A stretch of DNA of 64,000 bases, from contig JAVGVS010000007.1 in NCBI GenBank assembly GCA_032718565.1, positions 6,626,259-6,690,258 on the forward strand, read 5' to 3'. Below are positions 50,351 to 62,016 of the stretch, in pieces. Each line of letters starts with the position of its first letter. Positions within the stretch are counted from its first letter, which is position 1. Under the pieces are notes generated by a model. That model was not told the origin of the DNA. It worked only from the letters and a program-made list of their open reading frames with translations, and did no database searches. The position numbers were made by a program, and so were the translations under genes. This DNA comes from Distichodus sexfasciatus (taxonomy: Eukaryota > Chordata > Actinopteri > Characiformes > Distichodontidae).

Positions 50351-50699
50351 CGTTCCCGTTAGCGCTCGGCAGTGGCGGACGGTGCCGAGGGCTGGCGCGA
50401 GTGGGGCATGTCCGCTCCCCGCAGCTCTCGCGCACACACTTGCACACACACGCTGGCAGTGAGGCGGCTGCGCTGTCTTCGCCGTGCCCGAGCTCGCGCT
50501 CACCCGCCCCTCTCTGCACATTCTATCCGTCGCCGACGACGACGCTTGGGCGCCGGGGGTCTGGATTGATCGGCTGGAGGGGGAGCACGACTTACCTCAC
50601 TCCCCCTAAAACCCCGACCGCGCAAACACTCATTCCACACACAAACACACACACACACACACTGCTCCCTCTGCCGTAATCAACACAAAGCGCCCCTCC

Positions 50700-51003
50700 T
50701 ACTGCTCTCTCTCTTTTCCTCTCTCTTTCTCTCCCCTCAGATTGCTTGCCCTCCCCTCTCCTGCTCTCTCTCGCTCCTTCCTTCCTTCCTTCCTTCCATC
50801 ACTCTCTCACCCTGCTTTCCTTCCTTCCATCACTCTCTCACCCCCTCTTTCCTCCCTTTCGCTACCCTCTTGCTGATTCCCTCTCTCTCTCATTCTCTCT
50901 TCCTCCTTCCTTACACCCCTCTCTCGCTTCTTCCCCCCCCTCTCTCTTGCTCTCTCTCTTTCCCCCCTCTATATCACCTCTCTTGTCTCCTCTCAGCTGA
51001 TCA

Positions 51004-51044
<41 letters not shown>

Positions 51045-51075
51045 ATCCTCTTTCTCTCTCTTCCCCCCTTCTTGG
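50700..51075. repeat. Long polypyrimidine tract including (TC)n 51007-51042
   Basis: Nearly 400 bp are almost entirely C and T on the plus strand, with CTTC units near 50775-50840 and an uninterrupted (TC)n array at 51007-51042. On the gene strand it is a polypurine GA tract lying 5' of the CpG island. Such mirror-like homopurine tracts can bind GAGA-type factors or form triplex (H-DNA); neither is shown here. Confidence 0.9.
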
Positions 51076-52949
51076 TGAGGGACAGGTTCTGAATGTTAAT
51101 ACAGCTGCAGGGTGAGTAACTGTTAGCTGCTGCTCTACGTCTGCCTCATTCATCTCTGAGCCTTCCCACTCGCCCATTCATCACATGCTCACACGTACAC
51201 ACACACAAACACACATTACAGCAACCACGCAACAACCACTGTGGCACACGTCTTGCTCTTTTTCTCATTCATCGCAGGAGAATTAACATGAGGGACAAAA
51301 CATCAACCCTTATACTTACATATGCTTATTAACATACACACACACACCTTTCCCCAGAATAGACAGTCTGTCCCATTCTCACTCATTCACCTAAACCCTC
51401 TTCTCCCTCCCTCCCTCACAGCTCTTAAAGTGCTAACTTTCCCAAAGCTGTAATTTCTTATGCCTGAGGCATGTAGTTTATTCCTCTATCAGGCATCAAC
51501 TTTCATGTATATGCTACTATATGAAAGGGAAAAAAAAACAGGATCCGGTCACCCTCGCTTGCTGTGCTAGACAGATCCATCAACATACTCCTCCTCCTCC
51601 TCCTACCCCCCTCCCTCTCTCCTACCCTGCTCCACTCCGAACATCGAGTTCAGTGACGGCTTTCCAATTACCGCAGGGATACAGGGGCTAGAGTAACTGC
51701 AGCATGCAAATACATAGCAGCACAAGGAGAGCGGTGGAAAACGGAGACGTAAAAGGACGGCGGGGCAACAGAGGGAGAGAGGGCAGGGAAGAGGGAGAAA
51801 TGCTTTTAAGGGAGGAAAGAAAAAAGAGAGCGACCGAGGAAGGAAAGACAGAGGAGAAGATGACATGGAGGGAGGGCTTACGTTGTCACGTTTTCCTCTG
51901 ATCCCATTGATCATTCAAAAGCAGCAGCATATAATAAACACACCACCGAAAATCATCCCCCAGCACAGCAGCAACATCACATTTCACACTCATCAATCAA
52001 GACAAAACAGCCACATACAAACACATGATTATTGACGTGTTCTTTTGTTGGATTCCTAAGCAGATACATGTAAAAATAGTAAACTGGTAAAGAAGCTGCA
52101 AAGGATCTGTGTCCTGCATTCCTTTTTTCATTATCTCTCATGTTTTCCAAAACAGCTGATGAAGCAAAGAGAGCTCACCACAACGTTTGGTCAGGCCTTA
52201 TTAGAAGTGAAATACCTCGCATCCTACCCTCTGTCTCCAAAGTGTGGCTTAGGAACATGCTTATTGTATTTGCATTTCTTTCATTCGATCTCAAGGCCAA
52301 CTTTACGTCCAAACTTGGCAGAATCCTGCACCTAAACTCATAAGCAGAACAACCCCAGACTCATGCCTGAGGTAAAACTGTGCTTCAGCTAGGAGTGGAT
52401 GAGCTCCCAAATCTCTCTTCATCCCCTGAGTTCTTCATCTCGCCAACAGCTTTAAGCCCAGGCCCCTTCTTCTCCTCTTTTGCTGTGCATTTCACACATT
52501 AACTACAGCAAACACACTTTGACAAAAAGTGACTAAAGATCACTAGCTAGTGATGAAGCAAATTCATTTAAGGACATGATGAGTTCTCTCTTCGCAGACC
52601 CTTTGCCCTGTGTTACATCTCCCATTACACACATGCAATTTTGGCATCACATGATCCGGACCCTAAATCCCGCCCGAATCCCCTGCTCACACGTTACCTT
52701 GGACACCAGCTATGCTTTGGTAACCGTGGCAACTGGCGGAAAACTAAAGACAACTGTCCTGATTTGGCAGAAGTCAATGTCAACAATGAGTCAGAAGTTT
52801 TCTCTTCCCTTGTCACAGCTGCTGGGGAGACAGATGGATGGACAAGTGGATATGTATCTGAGAGTCAGTTCTCCAGCCAAAGCCCTCAGCTGCTTGGGGC
52901 TCTGCAACTCCTTCATGGCTTTACCTTCAGTACAGTGTGTCTCTGACAT

Positions 52950-54235
52950 TTCCCCAAACCCTCAGCACACCCTACAGATCACTAGAAATCACTACCACAA
53001 TCAGAACTTCAGAACCACTCAGTTACCATCAAAACCAGTCCAAAAGAAGCACAGCGGTCACTTCTGCAGTCAACTCTGCAGGACCACATCAGTCACTACT
53101 ACAATTGTATTTTTATTTATGTCATTAAGCAGATGCTCTTATACAGATCAACTCCCATTTCCTAATTACAGGAACAGTCACCTTGAAGCAACTAGGGGTT
53201 AAGGGCCTTGCTCAGAGACCCAATACTTGTATTTCTGGCAGCAGGATAGAGCTGAATTTGAACCATAGACCTCTGCCCTTACATGACAGACACTGCTTGA
53301 AGTCTAGAATGTTAGCAGTCATGACTATCATCAGTCTTACAGGACGACAAGAAACACCACTACAATGCCCAATTCGACCAACAGCATCAATTACAAAAAC
53401 TCCTGCAGGAACACTTGTACACTACTACAGACCTTGCAGAACCGCAGCAGAAAACAGTAAAGTCATCTCTGCAGGATCTCAGCAGGCACTACTAGAATTA
53501 GCCTTGCAGGACCACAGCAGTAACTTCTACAGTCATCCCTGCAGGACAGGGACTGGAGCAGTCCCAACTAAAATCAGCACTGTAAGACAACAGCTCCCAC
53601 AACTGTAATCAGTTCTGTGGGGCCACAACAACCACAACTATTTGCTTTGCAGGACCACAGCAGAGATGACTAAAATAAGCCCTACTTAGCTCAGCGGTCA
53701 CACCTACAATCAGCACAGCAATCAACAGCCACTACTGCAATCTGCCCTGAAGGACCCAGTAGTCACAACTACAATTAGCCCTACAGGACAACAATCACCA
53801 CTACAATTAGCCCTACAGGACCACAGCTACCCCTTCTACAATCCACCCTATATGATCACAGTAACACTACTACATTCCACCCTTTCGGAACTATAGCAAC
53901 CACTACTACAAAAAGCCCTGCAGGACTATAGCAGAGACAACTACCATCAGCCCTGCAGAACCACAGCAAAAATGACCAAAAAAAGACATACATAGCTCAG
54001 CAGTCACACCTACAATCAGCACAGGAGGACAACAGCAACCAATACTACAATCAGCCCTGCAGGACTACAGCAGATATGACTAAAATCAGCCCTGCAGCAC
54101 CTCAGGAGTCTCAACTACAAACAGCACAGGAAGACAACAACAAATACTACAATCAGCCCTGCAGGGCCATAACTGTGCCAACTACAATTACCCCCGCAGA
54201 AACACAGCAAGTAAAAAAGAAAGTAATTAACACTT
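52950..54235 (+). repeat. Degenerate ~34-bp minisatellite with higher-order structure
   Basis: Imperfect units approximating CACTACTACAATCAGCCCTG followed by CAGGACCACAGCAGT recur through about 1.1 kb. A larger period is visible: the GCTCAGC(G/A)GTCACACCTACAATCAGCAC segments at 53689 and 53995 are 306 bp apart, about nine units. A SINE-B at 53107-53290 interrupts the left part. Open frames here are due to the repetition and are not genes. Confidence 0.85.
53107..53290 (-). mobile_element. SINE-B copy inserted in minisatellite
   Basis: Has the GCAGATGCTCTTATACAGAT tail block, CTAATTACAGGAACAGTCACC, GGGCCTTGCTCAGAGACCC and a box-B remnant TTTGAACCAT in plus orientation. Minisatellite-like sequence flanks it on both sides, so the SINE arrived after the array began. 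Confidence 0.65.
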
Positions 54236-55479
54236 TAACACCAGGCAAGACTCATTAAATCAATATCAGCATTATGAGCCTATAATGAGACAATATCTGC
54301 TCTTATTAAACAGAGAAATGACAAGTTATTGTGTTACATAATTTAGCTTCTGAATACAGGTTATGTAAAATTCTCTCTGTGGTTTTTAAGAATGCATGTG
54401 ATGGAAAGATCCTGCTCACTCTCTTTCCACATCACTCCCCCACCACCCTGCTCTCTGCTTCTTTGTCTCCATCACTCTCTGCCCCCAACACAGGCTAATT
54501 GAGTGTACTGGTGTCTCTACAAGGTCTTTTATTTGACAAAGGGAGTGAGGGGTGGGGTGGGATTTGTGTCTCTATGTGTACTTAGTGGGTCAATATACGC
54601 TTCAAGCAAATTTGTAGACACTGTTATTTCCAGCAAAACTAATTTCCTCTCTCTTTGCTGCATCTTCCTTTCTCCTACATTATTTTTAAGAGGAGAATTA
54701 TCTTTCAAAGATAACTGAGGTATTCTTATTTTAAAAAAAATCTAACTGGTGACAATATATTTAAGAACATATTTTCATGTTTCTTGTCATAACTGTGTCT
54801 GATGCCATTTCACCCATTTTAGCCTTTTTTAGGTACTTTTAACATCTTAGCCCAAACCTGGATTGCCCATGAGAGAAAAGCAGTGGAGGGAAGAGTATGG
54901 ACAGATGAGGTTACAGATGATATTGACCTAGTAACCACCTCTTCAGTCTTTAAAAGCCAATAGGGAATCAGGAGACTTCTCTCTCCTTTGCGTGTCCCAG
55001 TGCTGGCTGTGGCCTATTGGAGGTGGTGGAGAAGCGGTCAGGGCCTCAGCGTGATCCTGAGGGTGGAATCCATCATGGAAGGTTCCAGACTGAACGAGTG
55101 CTCTTTCAGAGTGACACCTCATTTACCTGGGCAGCACAAACAAAATGGATTTCCTTTTCTCGTCAATAAATCACTCCATTCTCTCTCTCTCTCTCTCTCT
55201 CAACAGAGCTCATAAATTGGCAGTGTAATAAAACAGCAGAAATGAAGTAAGGCTTCAATGTACTTCTCATGTCTCCAGTAAGGGTCCAGCAGCATTGGTG
55301 TAAGATGAAGCTTTGGTGGACTGTAAACTTGGTGTAAGCATTGGTGTAATTTACTTTAAATTGTTTATGACACTGTAGTCTAAGTTTAACATCTGTTAAT
55401 TACACATCATTCTTTATTTCTGCTTGGAATTTCCGGCACATGATTCTTATCTCTCAAAGCAGGTAAAAACTAAATCCAG

Positions 55480-55735
55480 AATGAAAGAATATAATGAAAG
55501 GAAGGGGAAAACGAAGGAAGGAAAGAAAGAAAAAAAGAAGATAAAACAGAAGCAAAGCATAAATGAAGAAAAAAGATAGGATAAAAGAAAGAAGGACTGG
55601 GAAAGAAAGAATTAGTGAAGGAAGGAAGACATGAATAAAAGAAGGAAGAAAGAAAGGGAGGGAGGGTGAAGGATGCAAGGGCCTAATGTCAAAAAGCAAT
55701 GATAAATAAAGAAACAAAGAAAAGTACATAAGTAA
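55480..55735. repeat. Purine-rich GAAA/GGAA tract
   Basis: About 250 bp of mostly A and G with GAAAG and GGAAGGAA units; it is pyrimidine-rich on the gene strand. Confidence 0.8.
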
Positions 55736-56228
55736 AACATAAAACCTGGTATTTAGAGTGTTTAAATGGTGCTGGAAATTGGGCCACCCAGCTTATACTC
55801 TGAGCTGCTCATGTTAGAAACCTACTATTTAATGTTTTATCAGCAGTTACAAATAGATCGGTGGGACATGATTGCTGTCTCTGCGAGTAACATGCACTAC
55901 TATTGTGTCTCATTATTCTTTAATGATGAAACTGCTCTTGTAAAAAAAAAATTGATAGACAGCGTAATTTTGCTGTGTCCATGGATATATTAAGTCTTGT
56001 CATTTTCAGTTCTCCTGCTACCAACCAACAGTGAGCAATCAGTCAAAAAGACTGTTGACCCTGATGAACCTGGTCAATTTGGGGATGTTGGAAAACTGCC
56101 TCCTAGCACCTGACTCTGAGCAGGAAGTAAGGGGGGCGGGGCTGACAATGGCATTAATTACACACTCCCCTGGTTACCACGGTTACCTTGGGGAGAGACA
56201 GGTGGACACAGTCGGACACAGGGCACAG

Positions 56229-56232
<4 letters not shown>

Positions 56233-56268
<36 letters not shown>
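56233..56268. repeat. (GA)n microsatellite
   Basis: About eighteen uninterrupted GA units, followed 50 bp later by a (CA)n stretch. Confidence 0.95.
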
Positions 56269-56269
<1 letters not shown>

Positions 56270-57332
56270 CCCTGGGAGCAGAAGTTGCTGCTCAAACTCA
56301 CATTTGCTGACCATCACATTTACACACACATACACACACACACACCTGGTCACCCTCAGACAATAGGTACCGGTGGTGGTGATTATGAGGGAACATGAGG
56401 GATATCAAAACATTCGGACAGATGGACAAGTAGGACAGAACACAGCAAACACACCCCTCAGGACCTTGTTGTGTAATTGTGTGTGTGTTAGTTTATAGAA
56501 ACATTGCAGAGACCGACTTAGAGCGAGGATGTTAAAAGCCTTTGCATTTCTCAATCCCAATAATGGCATTGATGCATAATGCAACAACAAAAAAGTCAGC
56601 TTGGTCAAAACTTGAACAACCTGCGCTGTCAAAGGTGACACGGACCACTGAGGCAGTAATATCCACTAACATCCACGCTAACTGCCTGCATAATTCAACA
56701 CACTCGCCGTTTACATAAGACGCGATACGAGGAGCATGAATTTCAAATGAGACTATTTCATTTCCCCCTCATACCAAAGTAACAAACCTTTATAAAGTGC
56801 ATTGCCCACTCAGCTCTGAAATTATGTCAATCTCCCAAACGGTAATCCTACCACAATAAATACAAAATATGAGTCTGGAGATGATATTGCGGCAAAATTC
56901 AATAAGTTCCCTAATTCGCTGGCCTCTGTCAAAAGTTTATTCCACAATGCCCCACAGTTCAGAAATGGAGAGGAGAGCCGTCTTCTCTGAATATACATTA
57001 AAAATGTCAATAACACTGTAAATAGAAAGAATCGGCAGATCATAGGGAGTTCAAGTTTATCAGGTGAAAGCGCAGGTTATATCATTACATTCAGGCAGAG
57101 AATTTAGTTCAATATTTAATCAAGGTCGGGTCGATAAAAGATTTTTTTAAGGACTGGAAATTGCCAGTAATTTGTATGAATCTGGGTATGTTGTTCTGAA
57201 TGTAATGATAAAAGCACTGGATGCTGCTGCCTTCTTTCCACATTAACAACAGAATCCAGCGCTATTAATAAACATACCCGATTAAATATTTATTTATTAT
57301 GATTTTATGATTTTTTTAATCTTGGTGCCCAC

Positions 57333-57672
57333 CTGAGGCGTCCGCGGTGGCCATGTGTGTGTGAGGGGTGTCGGCGCAGCGGGTGGGGGTCGGGCTCCTC
57401 GCTGACACGGTGTAGGGAGGGTGAGCGGGAGTGGGATGAGCGGGAGCTGCCGGTGCTTTGAAGACTGCCGTCAGCGGCCACCTCCCCCCCGGGGGGCGCT
57501 AGAGGAGGCAGACTGCGCAGGGATGGCACTGGCGAGTGGGTGATCATTGCATCGGCGCCGTTCAGGTTGTTGTCGGAGGCGGAGCGAAGCAGGGAGCGTG
57601 ATGATGTCAGAGTCCCGACTCCTCCAATGACACGCCGGCGATTTGTGTAGGAGGGCGTTTCCCTGAAAGGCA
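57333..57672 (-). CDS. shank3: shank3 exon: linker between ankyrin repeats and SH3
   Basis: This 340-bp exon has acceptor CTCCTTCCCAG and donor CAG|GTGGGC. It encodes 112 full codons between two split codons. It starts VPFRETPSYTNRRR, then has a basic and serine-rich stretch (LLRSASDNNLNG), PSLRSLP, a run of Ser/Arg (GSSRSSHSRSPSLHR) and a His-rich end (RRHPSHTHGHRGRL). In SHANK3 this segment follows the ankyrin repeats and is largely disordered; the FRETPSY, RSASD and PSLRSLP blocks are SHANK3-like. SDNNLN and RSPSL.R recall SHANK2. The exon is GC-rich compared with the flanking introns. Its last two bases (AG) join the first C of the next exon to make a serine codon. I see no frameshift or stop. 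In mammals this GC-rich part of the gene is known to be difficult to assemble. Confidence 0.95.
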
Positions 57673-58401
57673 CTGGGAAGGAGAGACAAGATCCTTCATT
57701 TGTCACATGCATAGTTATACAAGCATATAGTGTAATCTAGTGTGATTTGGTGTTCTTAGACACAAACATGAATTCTGTGCTGTGGGCCAAGACCGGCCCA
57801 CCAGGTATTGATGGAAAGACAATGAAGCAGATTATTCTATACAGTAGGCTACTTACTTAGTGTAAACCAAAAGGCTGCTTGGTCTAGTTAATTAGAAATT
57901 GCCAGGCTCCATTTCGCTGATCTCGTCTCTCGCTGTATGAGATTGACAGCCGAGGCCCAAGAGGGAGGGGGCCTGTAATTGGTCCAGCCCATAATCAATC
58001 ATGTCTAATGGGCCGATCTACCAGTTTTGTGTACCAATAGGTATAATGACTAATACCATCCATCACCAGTACCATTAGTTTAAAAAAAAGACCTGGCCGG
58101 CCCAAAATTACCATCGGCCCACTGGGCAAATGCCCGGTATGCCCGATGGCCAGTCCAGCGCTGGCTACAGCAGTTAAAATAGCTGAACTGATGCACCAGG
58201 CTCAGATTTGACTGCGCTACAGGTTCTGCTTCCCTGTCATTTGGTGGTCAAGAACATGGTTAAGAACTGCTGCATAAATATGATCCTGTCCTTATATCAC
58301 ATATTTTTTTCCTAGACCTAGGTCTTCCATGGTACCATGTTCATCTTTAATAAATATTACTGCTCTGTTACTTGTCAAACCTGTATTTATTCAGCATTTA
58401 T

Positions 58402-58893
58402 CAGTCCCTCCTGGATTTCGCAGGCCTTTTTTAAACTGCTGCGGCCTAAAATGCCTGATTTTGTGGCAAGTTGCGGGAGAAAGTGAAAATTGCAAAAAAA
58501 TTTGCTATTTTGTCCCTCTTTATAATGATTCTTTAACAATTAATTAAAACGAAGAGAACAAAACCACTATAATTTTTATTAACCATTAATCATTTAGTTG
58601 TTTTTGAAGGTAAATGTGAGGCGTTTTTTAATCACACACGTTTCTTGCATCGTCTAAACATAACAAGGAAGTGAGTTCGCTGACATATGGCTCAATATTT
58701 TGAGGGAAATGACATTGGTCAGATTGGTCAAAAATTCTGGAAAAGTTGCAGGACTTCCAGACGGACCTCCCGGAAATGAGTTTTTGCAGGTTGGGATGCC
58801 TGTAATTGGTCAAAATTGCACGGTAGTAATGAATTCGCTGGGAATTTGCATTAATAGTTGTAATCACAACATTGTGAAATCCCGAAGTGTCTG
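58402..58893. mobile_element. MITE, CAG(A/T)CCCTCC ends, copy 2 (inverted)
   Basis: Starts CAGTCCCTCCTGGATTTCGC and ends AAATCCCGAAGTGTCTG. It is flanked by identical ATTTAT at 58396-58401 and 58894-58899. Its right end in reverse (GGGATTTCACAATGTTGTGA and on) aligns with the left end of copy 1; shared internal blocks include TTAACCATTAA and AACAAGGAAGTGAG. Confidence 0.85.
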
Positions 58894-60084
58894 ATTTATG
58901 CCCACACATTGTTTTTTTTTTCAGTCAGAAACAGGTCTGAACTAAGATTTTGTGTTTAAGTGATAACTTATTGATGATCATGAATGCTAATATGAAAATG
59001 TGTTCTAAAAGCAGCCAGATGTGCTGTGAATTCATAAGTGGATTCTAGAAAAAAAATGAGTCACATGTCAGATACTTCACCTCCTACAACAAGCAGCCAG
59101 TTTTAATTGTTGGACTACAGCATGTGTTCAGTTTTGGAAAGGTTAGATTTTAGTTTAGATGTTTTATTCTATCAATTCAAGACATTTACAAAGCAGAATT
59201 CAGATTTCACATTTACTGAACATTTAGAAATTAGTAGCTGTGAAATTCAAATTAAACATTGAACCTATTTATATCATGTTAGTGAATCATTTACTGTTAA
59301 CACACCAAATTCTAAGTGAGGGGTGTAAAGCGACACTAACGTCTAGTTAACGTCTGGGGTCTTCTCACAAGTCAGTTGAAATGGTAACAATCACCTGCTG
59401 CTATAATTAGTGTTCTCCACTATGACAAAATACTCTATTATAGTCTCTGTCTCATTCTCAGAATCACTGTTTTGCATCATTATGCTAGCTCACCGTGCTA
59501 GACACTTCTTGTTGTTCATCTTTCATCTTTACTGTTCTGCTTAATCTCATGTACAAAGGAAGTAATGTTCTAAATCCTCTTGCCTCAGTTATGTTAAAAA
59601 GTCATTATGAATGATGATTGGCAGCACAAATGCATGTCACTGCTTAGAGGACTGGCATTTAAAACTTTTGCAGACAGTCAAACTCAGTCAATTAGCAGAT
59701 AGATGTAATTTCAGTCTTTATCTCTCATTAAATTTTACTATGTTTAGTACTGTGTTAAACTTGATAGCACACTAATGCTGATATGCAAGTCTTAAAAAAG
59801 AATTGTTGGAAATAAAAGATTGAGCATTTATTCATGAATATTAGTTACAACTACATGAAAACAACTCTATTCACACCTTAAGAACTTGTCTCTAAAAGAG
59901 TCAAACATATGCTGTCACACAGGAGCAGCAGCGGTTTTCAGTTGCTATCCGCAGTAAGGTCTCTTGAGGCCAAATAAAAAAGTGAAGATGTCCACTGAAG
60001 GCCTCTATCTGTAAAAGACGTTTAAATCTCCTCCACTTACAATCCATTCTCGGTGAAAAGGCCAAATGTCCAATCACACTCAGA

Positions 60085-60625
60085 GACCACTCACTCACTC
60101 TCATTCGCTCCCTCACACACTCACTCTCTCTTTCTCATTTACTCTCTTACTCACTCACTCTCATTCGCTCCCTCACACACTCACTCTCTCTTTCTCATTC
60201 GCTCCCTCACACACTCAATCTCTCTTTCTAATTTGCTCCCTCACTCCCTTTCTCATTCACTCTCTCACTCTCTCACTCACTCACTCACTCACACACACAC
60301 TCTCATTCGCTCTCTCACCCACACACTCACTCCCTGACACACTTGCATATTTATTCTTATTCGCTATCTCTCTTACTCACTCATTCGCTAGCTCTCTTTC
60401 ACTCACTCAATCACATCTCACTCGCTCTGTACTCACTTGCTCACTGTGTCTCACTCAGTCACTCCCACTGATTTGGTAGCTCACTCACATTCACCCACTC
60501 ATTCACCAGCACTTAAACACTCACACAGTCACTCATATTTGCTCACTCACTCCCTCACTTTTTTCTCACTCACCATGTCCAAACTGCTCACTTTCTCTCT
60601 CTTTCTCTCTTACTGCACTCACTCA
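60085..60625 (+). repeat. CTCA-type minisatellite
   Basis: Imperfect CACTCACT, CTCTCTTT and TCATTCGCTCCCTCAC blocks. The block TCATTCGCTCCCTCACACAC recurs 60 bp apart (60101, 60161) and again about 37 bp later. It may have grown from a SINE-A-like CACT tail, though no SINE body adjoins it. Confidence 0.9.
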
Positions 60626-61139
60626 CCTCCCACACCCTAAGAAGAATGTAAAGAATGAGAGAAAATAGCAGATTGAGAGAGCCAAGAAAATGGATATGGT
60701 ACTGAGATGGCCGGGTGAGGAACAGAACATCTCTGCCTTCTAATGAGGACATGATTTTCAGCCCTCTAGATGGGAAGATTGGCCTGCTTTCCAGTGGGTT
60801 TTACAGAGAAGAGCCTCGGACTAGATAGCTGAGCAGTTGGACTCTCCTATTGGCTCCCATTTCATCCCCACACCTGGCTAAGCTTAGCTGAGTGAACGCT
60901 GCCTCTGTGCTAGCACGACACGCTAAAGGTTGTGGCTGTGACTTTTACAGTAAATGGTAGATTTTCAAGCTACTTACAATGAAAAATAAAAAAGTTGTTC
61001 AAGCTACAACCTACTTTTGTTGCAATCAAGATACTGTTTTGATATTTAAGTTAGCTAAACTACACGCTACAGAGAAAAAGTAGCTAACAACAGGACATCC
61101 AAGCTATTTCACAGCCACAGATTCCATCTTCGCCAAGGT

Positions 61140-61900
61140 CCATCTTTAGTAGTTAGTTACTTTTAAAGCTACAGCATTTTAAAAGTATTTTCAGGAATGA
61201 TAAGCTACTGAAAAAACGTAGTTAAAGTGGCTGTGTCCCTAATTTATTCACTAAGTTACTCCCCAACACTGGGGATGACATGAGGACTGAAGTGACAAAA
61301 CAAATCTGCACAAGCAACTAGCACAGAAATGAGTATTGGCATTACCTTTAGCTAGGAGAGTAACATGCTGCCCTCAAGTGTTCGGGAGTTCTACCAAACC
61401 TTTTAGTAGCTTATCTTTAGTGAAGCTACTTTTAAAATGCTGCAGCTTTTCCAGTAACTATTATTTTACATATAGCGATGCAGCACGGCAAAATGCTAAT
61501 AGTACACTAACTGCATCACAGCGCTTCCTTTGCAGCTGTGAAATGGAGCTGGAGAATGACAAAGATGGTAACAAGAATCTCTGACCATATTTATCAACAT
61601 TTATGATTCTGAAAGGCAAAATGTCTAGAACATATACCACTGAGTGTAACTTATGCAAGCTGAAAATCAAAAACTGATTTGACACAACTTTGTCAAAAAT
61701 AGATGCTCATATTAATTTTGTCATCTCACTTTTTAAAATGGATTTTCTTTAAGACTGTTTGACAGCACAAATATCAAGTACCAGAAGGACTAAATAAATT
61801 TGGCAAACTTAACTATTTTTTCTCTGGAGTTTGTAGTGTGTAAGTCATAAATAGCTTATAGATGAAAAGCTACCATTTAAAGGTAGCTTGCTCAACACTA
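61140..61900. mobile_element. Degenerate hAT-like ends and inverted arms
   Basis: ACTCCCCAACACTG at 61259-61272 matches the right end of the 21957-23603 element, and CTCAACACTA occurs near 61899. Arms with GCAGCATTTTAAAAGTA-like sequence (61171-61192 and the reverse at 61429-61452) face each other. Left ends were not found. Confidence 0.35.
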
Positions 61901-62016
61901 CACGATGCATTGACTAATTAAACATAGAATGGCAAAAATATCCCATGTAAGACAATTAGGTAAATAAATACCCCATGTAAGACAATTTCACACAAAACAT
62001 TTCGTGGTCCACTCAC

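Larger units (their letters stand above)
50060..50620 (-). promoter_or_regulatory. Intragenic CpG island, candidate internal promoter of shank3
   Basis: About 500 bp hold roughly fifty CpG dinucleotides by eye, against very few in surrounding introns. CpGs are dense at 50150-50270, sparse in the CTC-repeat part (50270-50345), and dense again to about 50620. The island abuts the first SH3 exon on its 5' side, the position of an intragenic promoter in mammalian SHANK3 that produces shorter isoforms. I see no clear TATA box, as usual for CpG-island promoters. Transcription would be on the minus strand. The long frames that run through this island on either strand are a product of its GC-rich composition. 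Confidence 0.6.
50060..57332 (-). other. shank3 intron of 7.3 kb with candidate internal promoter
   Basis: From the gene's 3' side: the CpG island, the polypyrimidine tract, unremarkable sequence 51120-52900, the minisatellite at 52950-54235 interrupted by a SINE-B copy, a purine-rich stretch at 55480-55735 with GGAA and GAAA units, and (GA)n at 56233-56268. Positions 56300-57330 show nothing recognised. Confidence 0.8.
57673..62016 (-). other. shank3 intron of 4.3 kb
   Basis: Contains a MITE flanked by 6-bp repeats (58402-58893), a long CTCA-type minisatellite (60085-60625), and degenerate hAT-like ends at about 61140-61900. Positions 58900-60050 are AT-rich with nothing recognised. Confidence 0.8.

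Noticed and set aside
50124..50521. Arg-rich and Gly-rich minus-strand frames in the CpG island
   Set aside because: Composition follows the (GAG)n tract; no homology recognised and no splice link to shank3.
49849..50679. 276-codon plus-strand open frame over the CpG island
   Set aside because: It runs antisense to the SH3 exon and through CTC repeats; poly-Leu and low-complexity composition, no known domain. A by-product of GC-rich sequence.
52576..53202. 208-codon plus-strand frame
   Set aside because: Runs from unique intron into minisatellite and SINE-B sequence; no domain and repeat-derived C-terminal part.
53330..54240. Regular spaced repeats considered as a CRISPR array
   Set aside because: Units are degenerate and contiguous, with no constant repeats separated by unique spacers, and the DNA is vertebrate.
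60053..60479. Ser/His/Leu/Thr-repeat frames
   Set aside because: Translation of the CTCA minisatellite in several frames.
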